Assembly: GCA_028282485.1 (NCBI GenBank)
Contig: JANQHU010000038.1
Coordinates: forward strand, 1-11,763
Origin: Bacillota bacterium
GTDB lineage: Bacteria > Bacillota > UBA4882 > UBA8346
Direction: 5' to 3'
DNA length: 11,763 bases
The position numbers and the translations under genes are program-made. Below, one piece after another: positions 6,377-11,763 of the stretch. Positions within the stretch are counted from its first letter, which is position 1; every line of letters starts with the position of its first letter. The notes beneath the pieces are model-generated. The model made no database searches, was not told the DNA's origin, and was given only the letters and a program-made list of their open reading frames with translations.

Positions 6377-7552
6377 TTACTCCGATTTTTTAGTGACTTC
6401 TCCTTGTTTCCGTAATTCCTCCAGCTTTTGCAATGATTTTTCCAATTGATTGGTACGAGTCGACACCAAAACTCCGTATTCGGTCCGGGCATCATCTATT
6501 TTTTTACCCAATTTATCAAAAGACTGGCAAAAGGCCTCCCACTGTTTATAAAAATTATTTAATAAGCTTAAAATCCGAGTGGTGGTCTGCTCTAGGCTAT
6601 AACTTTCTACCGCTTGCCTGATTACCGTCAAAAAAGCATATAAAGTTAAGGGGGAACAAAGAATTACTTTTGCTTTTAAAGCTTCATCCAGAACACTCAT
6701 TTCCGATTCAATAATAAAACTATAAATCTGCTCATTGGGAATGAAGACTAAAACATAATCGACAGTATGTTCTAAGGGATTAATATATTCCCGCACCGTT
6801 ACTTCTTTGAGCCGATTGCGAACATCCCGAAAAAACTGGGTTCGAAATTTTTCTTTTTGAGCCAGATCTTCCGCTGCAAAAAATTGCAAATAGTTGTCTA
6901 AAGGGAATTTGACATCCATATTTACCTTTAACCCTTTGGGTAATAAAAAGGTATAATCAGGACGATTTCCGGCGGCATTTTTAGTCTGCTTCCAATAATT
7001 GATTTCTTCAACTAAACCCACTGCCCGCAAGACATCTTCGGCCATTCTTTCGCCCCACTGGCCCCGAATGCGGGTATTACTTAAGGCGGCTTTTAATTCA
7101 TTAGTAGTCTCCCACAACTGATTGGTTTGCTGTATGGAATTCTTTAGTTGCCTGCCCAGCTCACCATATTTTTGCTCCCGGTCTTTTTCTAACTGGGACA
7201 TAACTTCGCGAACTTTGAATAATTCTTTACCAATGGATTCTAAAGAATGATCAATTAGTTGTTTTTTATTATCAAAAAGTTGTTCCCCCAATTGAGTCTG
7301 ATTTTTTAAAGTAGTCTCAGCCAGATTTAAGAATTGTTCGGAATTTTTAGTTAAGGAATCATAGGAAATAGCCGCAAAAGATTCTTTCAATCGATTAATT
7401 AATATTTCCAAATCATTAAGTCGTTCTTTTTCCGCATCTCTGATAAACTCCTGGGCTAACTTAGCGACTTCTTTTTGTTTCAAGCGATTGAGAAGCAGCA
7501 TCAGCAGAATTCCCAAAACTAATCCCAAGCTAAAAGCACTTATTAAATTCAT
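6377..7552 (-). CDS. rmuC: RmuC-family DNA recombination protein
   Basis: With the start I prefer, the protein has 391 residues: an N-terminal membrane helix (about 4-21, ISAFSLGLVLGILLMLLL), a long Glu/Lys/Gln-rich coiled coil (about 25-155), then the RmuC core with RIRGQWGE (161-168), RPDY (197-200), DVKFPLDNY (213-221) and HTVDYVLVFIPNEQIYSF (262-279). The core belongs to the PD-(D/E)XK nuclease-like fold. E. coli RmuC limits inversions at short inverted repeats, but the biochemical activity is not well defined. A longer frame begins at a GTG (7618). I reject it because it lacks a ribosome site and would place 22 polar residues before the membrane helix, while the ATG at 7552 has GAAGGA 10 bases upstream. 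It heads a leftward cluster with the receiver and murI genes and is divergent from the PBP gene. Confidence 0.93.
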   Translation of the reverse strand: MNLISAFSLGLVLGILLMLLLNRLKQKEVAKLAQEFIRDAEKERLNDLEILINRLKESFAAISYDSLTKNSEQFLNLAETTLKNQTQLGEQLFDNKKQLIDHSLESIGKELFKVREVMSQLEKDREQKYGELGRQLKNSIQQTNQLWETTNELKAALSNTRIRGQWGERMAEDVLRAVGLVEEINYWKQTKNAAGNRPDYTFLLPKGLKVNMDVKFPLDNYLQFFAAEDLAQKEKFRTQFFRDVRNRLKEVTVREYINPLEHTVDYVLVFIPNEQIYSFIIESEMSVLDEALKAKVILCSPLTLYAFLTVIRQAVESYSLEQTTTRILSLLNNFYKQWEAFCQSFDKLGKKIDDARTEYGVLVSTRTNQLEKSLQKLEELRKQGEVTKKSE

Positions 7553-7562
7553 AACATAAATT

Positions 7563-7568
7563 TCCTTC
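7563..7568 (-). promoter_or_regulatory. Ribosome binding site fixing the rmuC start
   Basis: GAAGGA read leftwards lies 10 bases before the ATG at 7552. No comparable site precedes the alternative GTG at 7618, and the shorter start also gives the N-terminal membrane helix seen in the family. Confidence 0.6.
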
Positions 7569-7679
7569 AAATTAATGATAGTCTCTTTATTTTGCAAATT
7601 TTCAGTTTTTATTTCCACAATAAATGAGGATTTACCTTTATTTTCACATAAAAATGTTTTAGAGGGAGATATTAACCAT

Positions 7680-7707
7680 ATAATAAGTAATATATATGTT
7701 TCTCCAA
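7680..7707 (-). promoter_or_regulatory. Candidate promoter of the rmuC cluster
   Basis: Leftwards, TTGGAG (7702-7707) and TATTAT (7680-7685) are 16 bases apart. The leader to the ATG at 7552 would be about 120 bases. The region is very AT-rich, so this is a modest match. Confidence 0.35.
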
Positions 7708-7726
7708 GAGAGGATAATTATAGATA

Positions 7727-7754
7727 TTGACCGAATTAGATATCTTGATATCAT
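7727..7754 (+). promoter_or_regulatory. Candidate promoter of the PBP gene
   Basis: TTGACC (7727-7732) and TATCAT (7749-7754) are 16 bases apart, starting a leader of about 60 bases. TAGATAT occurs at 7721-7727 and 7737-7743, and GATATC occurs twice at about 7738-7752, so repeated sites overlap the promoter and might be an operator. Confidence 0.45.
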
Positions 7755-7820
7755 AAAATGCCTTTAACATGGGCTTAAAGCCAAACCATACCATTACAGA
7801 CGGGGAAAGGAAGTAACACA

Positions 7821-9953
7821 ATGGCACGTCCATCCCGCAACCGTTCGCTGCCGAAAAAGAATCCCTTTTTTACTAACCTCCAAAATGCACTAATTTTTCT
7901 TGCTTTAGCCGGAATTGTGGTAATCTTGATCTTTCTTTTTTCACCACTACCAAAAGCGAAAATGCCGGTGGCTAGTGAAGTTTTTGATTGTAACCAACAA
8001 TTAGTTGATACTTTCTATAACCAGAATCGACGCGCGGTAACTTTGGAAGAGATTCCTCCTTTTTTAATTAAGGCTTTTTTAGCGGTGGAAGATCATCGGT
8101 TTTATCAACATTATGGTCTTAATCCCGGGCGGATTATCAAAGCTGCCTGGCATGATCTCCGGCATAATTCTCTGCACCAAGGGGGCAGTACCATTACCCA
8201 GCAACTGGCTAAAAATGCTTACCTCTCTCACGAGCGTACTTTTATGCGCAAAATTAAAGAAGCTTTTTTAGCCATCAAATTAGAATTACATTTTTCAAAA
8301 AATAAAATATTAGAGCTTTATCTAAACCAAATTTATTTTGGCCATGGCGCTTACGGAGTCAAGGTTGCGGCACAAACTTATTTTGGTAAAAGCATTGCCA
8401 AGCTCAATCAAGCCGAATTAGCCTTAATGGCCGGACTACCTAAAGGACCAGCCTACTACTCCCCCTATTTGCATCCAGAGGCCGCCCGTAAACGAATTAA
8501 AAGCGTTTTATATAGGATGCAAATCTGTAACTATATCTCTGCTGCCGAGTATGAAGCCTATAGCCAGCAAAAACTTTCCCTACCAGGATTAAAGAATAAA
8601 ACCAAGACCGCTCCTTATTTTATGGATTTTCTACAAAACGAGATTGCTCAGATCTTCCCGGACTCTCCCGGAATCATTTTTACTGAAGGGCTTAAAATCG
8701 AATCCACCTTAGATCTCACCATGCAACAAGCCGCAGAAAAGGCTCTGCAAAAAGGGCTTCCCAAACTTTTCCGTAATCAAAAAGGGATCCCTCAGCCTCA
8801 AGGAGCACTAATTGCCATCAATCCGACTAACGGGGAAATCAAGGCTTTGGTGGGGGGATCGGACTATACCAAAACTCAATTTAATCGAGCCTATCAAGCT
8901 AAACGCCAACCCGGCTCCAGCTTCAAACCGATTGTCTATGCCACTGCTCTGAAAAATAATTATACCCTGGCTACTCAACTGGATCAAACTCCCCAAACTT
9001 ACTTTATTGGTTCCAAGGCTTATCGTCCTTTAGATAATAATAAAGAGGATACTACCGGAAACTTGTCCCTGCGCCGGGCCCTGGCTAGTTCTAGCAATGT
9101 CATTTCTGTAAAACTATTAAATGAAATTGGAATTCCCCCGGTAATTCAGTTAGCTGGTACTTTGGGAATCAGTTCCCGTCTACCCAAACAATTATCCCTC
9201 GCCCTAGGTTCCGGGGAAGTAACCCCCCTGGAGCTCTTAACGGCCTATCTGCCTTTAGCTAATAAAGGGATCGCCCATCAGCCTTTTACTATTAAAAAGA
9301 TTACCGCCCGGGACGGGAGCATTCTCTATGCTGCTAAACCAAAAAAAAGCCCTGTTCTAGACCCCGGAATTGCTTTTTTAGTCACCCAAGCTTTAACTGA
9401 TGTCTTAAGACCGGGCGGGACCGCCGCCAACATTAGATACCTACTGAAAAGGCCAGCCGCCGGTAAAACTGGCACCACCGAAAAAAATCGGGATGCTTGG
9501 TTTGTGGGGTATACTCCCGACTTGGCTACTTGTGTTTATGTAGGCTGTGATAATAATCGTTCTCTGCCCGGATCGGCCAGTAGAATAGCCGCTCCCATTT
9601 GGGCCCGCTTTATGAGAAAAGCTTTGGCAAAAACTCCGGCGCATAACTTTCATAAACCCACCAATGTGGTTAAGACCAATATTTGTCAAGACACCGGGTT
9701 AAGAGCAACTACTCTCTGCCCCCGCAGAGGAGAATATTTTATCTTAGGAACTGAGCCAAAAAATTTTTGTGAAAAACATCGTTATGTCCGCATGCTCGTC
9801 TGTGAAAAATCCGGCTTACTCCCCGGCCCATACTGCCGCCGCATTAAAGAAGATGAGCTCTCCCTGACAGAGCAACCCACCGAAACCTGCCGATTATGCC
9901 GCAAAAGATCCCCCCGCCGTCTCTTCGACTGGTTAAAACGGCTTTTTGAGTGA
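7821..9953 (+). CDS. Class A penicillin-binding protein (PBP1-type)
   Basis: This bifunctional, membrane-anchored cell-wall synthase polymerises lipid II into glycan strands and cross-links them outside the membrane. The 710 residues read: basic cytoplasmic tail, transmembrane helix (about 22-40), glycosyltransferase 51 domain with catalytic Glu90 in EDHRFYQHYG, GGSTITQQLAKN (121-132), RKIKEA (143-148) and LELYLNQIYFGHGAYGV (164-180). The transpeptidase domain follows with SSFK (nucleophile Ser366, Lys369), SSN (424-426) and KTG (549-551). After it comes an unusual tail with two copies of C-x10-C-x16/17-C-x2-[H/C] (Cys622, 633, 650, His653; Cys661, 672, 690, 693). These could bind zinc or form disulphides. 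The ATG has AAAGGAAG 7 bases upstream. It is divergent from rmuC and precedes the LysM-SleB gene by about 200 bases, both serving the cell wall. It resembles PonA/PBP1a, but I do not assign a symbol. Confidence 0.96.
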   Translation: MARPSRNRSLPKKNPFFTNLQNALIFLALAGIVVILIFLFSPLPKAKMPVASEVFDCNQQLVDTFYNQNRRAVTLEEIPPFLIKAFLAVEDHRFYQHYGLNPGRIIKAAWHDLRHNSLHQGGSTITQQLAKNAYLSHERTFMRKIKEAFLAIKLELHFSKNKILELYLNQIYFGHGAYGVKVAAQTYFGKSIAKLNQAELALMAGLPKGPAYYSPYLHPEAARKRIKSVLYRMQICNYISAAEYEAYSQQKLSLPGLKNKTKTAPYFMDFLQNEIAQIFPDSPGIIFTEGLKIESTLDLTMQQAAEKALQKGLPKLFRNQKGIPQPQGALIAINPTNGEIKALVGGSDYTKTQFNRAYQAKRQPGSSFKPIVYATALKNNYTLATQLDQTPQTYFIGSKAYRPLDNNKEDTTGNLSLRRALASSSNVISVKLLNEIGIPPVIQLAGTLGISSRLPKQLSLALGSGEVTPLELLTAYLPLANKGIAHQPFTIKKITARDGSILYAAKPKKSPVLDPGIAFLVTQALTDVLRPGGTAANIRYLLKRPAAGKTGTTEKNRDAWFVGYTPDLATCVYVGCDNNRSLPGSASRIAAPIWARFMRKALAKTPAHNFHKPTNVVKTNICQDTGLRATTLCPRRGEYFILGTEPKNFCEKHRYVRMLVCEKSGLLPGPYCRRIKEDELSLTEQPTETCRLCRKRSPRRLFDWLKRLFE

Positions 9954-9982
9954 AATTCCGTTATTTACCACAAGGAGCTTTC

Positions 9983-10021
9983 GTGATAGTTAAAGAATTT
10001 CCTATACTAGAACTTAAATGA
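9983..10021 (+). CDS. Possible 12-codon leader peptide
   Basis: A GTG at 9983 follows AAGGAG (9972-9977) by five bases and opens a 12-codon frame, MIVKEFPILELK, ending at TGA 10019-10021. It sits just ahead of a hairpin and the LysM-SleB gene, the layout of an attenuation leader, but it has no run of a single regulatory codon. It could equally be chance. Confidence 0.2.
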   Translation: MIVKEFPILELK

Positions 10022-10036
10022 AAAGTTTATAAAAAA

Positions 10037-10142
10037 AACTAAAAATGCCACGGATCTTTTTTAGTTATTTAACAGTTCACTTCGTTCTCTCCTCTCTACT
10101 AAACTTTTCTCTGCAACCAAAATACTTTTTTGTCTCCGTGGC
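10037..10142 (+). promoter_or_regulatory. Structured leader in front of the LysM-SleB gene
   Basis: Two pairings are visible. AACTAAAAA (10037-10045) pairs with TTTTTAGTT (10058-10066) as a 9-bp stem. Its 12-base loop contains GCCACGGA (10047-10054), which is perfectly complementary to TCCGTGGC (10135-10142), two bases before the A-run and AGGAG ribosome site of the next gene. Loop-to-distal pairing would make a pseudoknot-like fold next to the ribosome site. No known riboswitch class is recognised. Confidence 0.4.
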
Positions 10143-10148
10143 CAAAAA

Positions 10149-10153
10149 AGGAG
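10149..10153 (+). promoter_or_regulatory. Ribosome binding site fixing a TTG start
   Basis: AGGAG, preceded by an A-run, lies 9 bases before TTG at 10163. An earlier in-frame TTG at 10130 has no ribosome site and would add 11 residues (SPWPKKELIL) ahead of an otherwise standard signal peptide, so 10163 is preferred. Confidence 0.65.
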
Positions 10154-10162
10154 CTGATTTTA

Positions 10163-11113
10163 TTGCGCTTACGACTCTTTTATGCCATCGTCTTCATCTT
10201 ACTGGTCACCTTTCTTTTTGGACAAGCCGTCTCCTTTGCGCAAACTTATTATGTCCAAGCTAATGATTCCCTCTACAAAATTGCGCAACGCTATGGTACC
10301 TCCGTCGAAATTTTGACTCAAGTTAACAATCTTTATTCTCCAGTTATTTATCCAGGCCAAAAACTACAAATCTCCTGGACCAAACCGACAGTCTCAAATT
10401 CCCACTATGTTGTAAAGGCCGGAGATACCCTCTATTTATTAGCCCAAAGATACGGTATTACCATTGAGAGCCTAAAGACTACTAACAATTTAACTAGTAA
10501 TTATCTGTGGATTGGCCAACAACTGTTAATCCCGAAAGGAAATATTACCACTAGTTCCGGGAGTATTTATCAAGTAAAGCCTGGGGATACGCCTTATTTG
10601 ATTGCGATTCGCAATAATATCTCCCTTAGCGAACTATTAGCCTTAAATAATTTGGGGAAATATGCTTTCATTTATCCCGGCCAGATTTTAAAACTACCTG
10701 TGAAAACACCTGCTGCTACATACACTAGCAGTAATCATAATTTTAGTGCCTCTGATTTAGATCTATTGGCCCGCCTGGTTACTGCAGAAGCCGGCGGAGA
10801 GTCTTATCAAGGCCAAGTTGCCGTTGCCGCTTCTATTTTGAACCGTTATGAAGATCCCCGTTATCCCAATAGCATTTATGGTGTAGTCTATCAGATTTCC
10901 AACGGGCGTTATCAATTTAGCCCGGTTTTAGATGGACGAATTAATAATGCTCCCAGTAGCTCGGCCCAAAAAGCAGTGGCTGCCGCTATCGGCGGACAAG
11001 ACCCTAGTTATGGGGCCAATGGTTTTTATAATCCTGCCAAAACCTCAAATAGTTGGGTTAGTTCCCAACCAGTTACCACGGTGATCGGAAACCATATCTT
11101 TTTTAAATATTAA
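10163..11113 (+). CDS. Secreted LysM-repeat SleB-type cell wall hydrolase
   Basis: From the TTG start the protein has 316 residues. A signal peptide (MRLRLFYAIVF...VSFA, likely cut after Ala26) is followed by three LysM peptidoglycan-binding repeats: about 28-71 (YYVQANDSLYKIAQRYG), 81-124 (HYVVKAGDTLYLLAQRYG) and 135-179 (IYQVKPGDTPYLIAIRNN). After a short Thr/Ser linker, residues 197-316 form the SleB-type hydrolase domain with DLLARLVTAEAGGE, where Glu209 is the expected catalytic acid, and VAVAASILNR, NGRYQFSPV and NGFYNPA. SleB relatives are lytic transglycosylases that degrade spore cortex at germination. Related proteins act in vegetative wall remodelling, so the timing is not certain. 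It follows the PBP gene by about 200 bases and has a structured leader. A TATACT at 10003-10008 is the only -10-like site seen, with a poor -35. A clear terminator follows. Confidence 0.93.
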   Translation: MRLRLFYAIVFILLVTFLFGQAVSFAQTYYVQANDSLYKIAQRYGTSVEILTQVNNLYSPVIYPGQKLQISWTKPTVSNSHYVVKAGDTLYLLAQRYGITIESLKTTNNLTSNYLWIGQQLLIPKGNITTSSGSIYQVKPGDTPYLIAIRNNISLSELLALNNLGKYAFIYPGQILKLPVKTPAATYTSSNHNFSASDLDLLARLVTAEAGGESYQGQVAVAASILNRYEDPRYPNSIYGVVYQISNGRYQFSPVLDGRINNAPSSSAQKAVAAAIGGQDPSYGANGFYNPAKTSNSWVSSQPVTTVIGNHIFFKY

Positions 11114-11150
11114 TTTTGATCATCATTACTTTTAAATCCAGGTCTCCCCG

Positions 11151-11179
11151 CGGGCTTATCTTACCATAAGCCCGTTTCT
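11151..11179 (+). terminator. Terminator of the LysM-SleB gene
   Basis: CGGGCTTAT (11151-11159) and ATAAGCCCG (11166-11174) form a perfect 9-bp stem with a 6-base loop, followed by TTTCT. It lies about 40 bases past the stop. The T-run is short but the stem is GC-rich. It separates this gene from the methylase promoter. Confidence 0.75.
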
Positions 11180-11200
11180 ACTAATTTAAACATAAAAACA

Positions 11201-11214
11201 CGATCGTATGTTCG
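11201..11214 (+). promoter_or_regulatory. LexA-like (SOS) box containing GATC
   Basis: CGATCGTATGTTCG matches the Firmicutes LexA/DinR box CGAAC-N4-GTTCG with one difference: A to T in the left arm, turning GAAC into GATC. It lies 8 bases before the -35 box of the methylase gene. GATC is the usual target of Dam-type methylases. Binding is untested and the mismatch is in a key half-site position. Confidence 0.35.
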
Positions 11215-11222
11215 AATAACCC

Positions 11223-11251
11223 TTGCACATTTTAGGATATTTGTATATAAT
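11223..11251 (+). promoter_or_regulatory. Strong sigma-A-type promoter of the methylase gene
   Basis: TTGCAC (11223-11228) and a perfect TATAAT (11246-11251) are separated by 17 bases. Transcription should start near 11258, about 40 bases before the preferred ATG at 11298. Confidence 0.75.
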
Positions 11252-11297
11252 AACTATAAAAGGTTTTCAACCTCAAATGGAGGAACGCGAGGCGCTT

Positions 11298-11763
11298 ATG
11301 CAAAATGGACAAGGAGTACAACCTTTCTTAAAATGGGCCGGGGGCAAACGCCAACTTCTCGGTGAAATTCGGAAATATTTACCCACACAATTTAATACCT
11401 ACTACGAACCTTTTTTAGGGGGAGGTGCCGTTCTCTTCGCGCTCCAACCCCAGAAGGCTGTTATTAATGATATTAACGAAGAACTATGCAATTGTTACTT
11501 AGCAGTGCGAGATCAGCTAGAAGATCTCCTTGCTTGCCTAGCTAAACATAAAAATGAAAAAGATTACTATTACTATATCCGGGACTTAGACCGCCAAAAA
11601 GAGTATCAATTTTTATCCCTGGTAGAAAAGGCCGCTCGGATTATCTATTTAAATAAGACCTGCTACAACGGCCTCTTTCGGGTGAATAGCCAAGGGCAAT
11701 TCAACGTTCCCTTTGGCAAATATAAAAATCCTAAATTTTTAGATGAACCCCTCCTAAGAGCTG
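11298..11763 (+). CDS. Dam-type DNA adenine methyltransferase (5' part only)
   Basis: Hand translation gives 155 codons of a family usually 260-300 residues long. The gene continues past the window end. The D12/MT-A70-like class signatures are FLKWAGGKRQLL (AdoMet-binding region), YYEPFLGGGAVLF (motif I), INDINEEL and IIYLNKTCYNGLFRVNSQG followed by FNVPFGKY. These are typical of Dam and DpnII-type enzymes that methylate the adenine in GATC. The catalytic DPPY motif would be further on. The ATG at 11298 has GAGG 5 bases upstream and GGAGG 14 upstream. An in-frame ATG at 11277 would add seven residues (MEEREAL) but lacks a ribosome site and would itself overlap the GGAGG. It has its own promoter and a LexA-like box. 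Whether it is an orphan methylase or half of a restriction-modification system depends on the next gene, which is not visible. Confidence 0.93.
   Translation, partial: MQNGQGVQPFLKWAGGKRQLLGEIRKYLPTQFNTYYEPFLGGGAVLFALQPQKAVINDINEELCNCYLAVRDQLEDLLACLAKHKNEKDYYYYIRDLDRQKEYQFLSLVEKAARIIYLNKTCYNGLFRVNSQGQFNVPFGKYKNPKFLDEPLLRA

Noticed and set aside
6433..6621. Rightward 62-residue frame
   Set aside because: Antisense shadow within rmuC.
7553..7618. Longer rmuC start at GTG 7618
   Set aside because: No ribosome site precedes it and it puts a polar extension before the membrane helix. ATG 7552 is better supported.
8808..9689. Two leftward frames (8808-8996 and 9441-9689)
   Set aside because: Both are antisense shadows within the well-supported PBP gene.
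10045..10263. Rightward 72-residue frame starting in the LysM-SleB leader
   Set aside because: It overlaps the signal-peptide region of the LysM gene in another frame and has no ribosome site.
1..11763. CRISPR array, prophage, intact insertion sequence or defence cluster
   Set aside because: No regularly spaced repeats, integrase, transposase or restriction enzyme is visible. The methylase may have a partner beyond the window, but none can be seen.

Overview
The window looks like chromosomal DNA of an AT-leaning, probably spore-forming member of the Firmicutes (Clostridia type). This is inferred from AGGAGG-like ribosome sites in front of most genes, GTG and TTG starts, sigma-A-like promoters, a SleB-type hydrolase with LysM repeats and a class A penicillin-binding protein with a cysteine-rich tail. 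No species can be named from sequence alone.

Left part (1-2495): the 5' two-thirds of an acetolactate synthase large-subunit gene (ilvB) runs leftwards out of the window from its own promoter. Upstream of it, on the same strand, is a gene for a small lipoprotein with a laminin-G-like domain, ended by a 26-bp stem hairpin. A 332-bp gap then holds two further hairpins and no gene. Middle-left (2496-3884): an AT-rich orphan membrane-anchored or secreted protein lies directly downstream of a tRNA-Leu(CAG), both leftward, with an AT hairpin and a small tandem repeat between them.

Middle (3885-7618): a rightward PLP-dependent aminotransferase overlaps tail-to-tail by 18 bp with a leftward cluster of rmuC, a CheY-like receiver protein with a damaged acidic pocket, and murI (glutamate racemase). 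Right part (7619-11763): divergent from rmuC, a class A penicillin-binding protein is followed by a secreted LysM-SleB cell-wall hydrolase. After a terminator comes the 5' half of a Dam-type adenine methylase gene, with a strong promoter and a near-LexA-box that carries GATC in one half-site.

The dominant theme is the cell wall: D-glutamate supply (MurI), glycan polymerisation and cross-linking (PBP), and remodelling or spore-cortex lysis (LysM-SleB). Most of the window is ordinary housekeeping sequence. I do not see a clear undescribed system. The best leads are the possible methylation-sensitive operator of the dam gene, the duplicated cysteine module in the PBP, the structured leader of the LysM-SleB gene, and the AT-rich orphan next to the tRNA.
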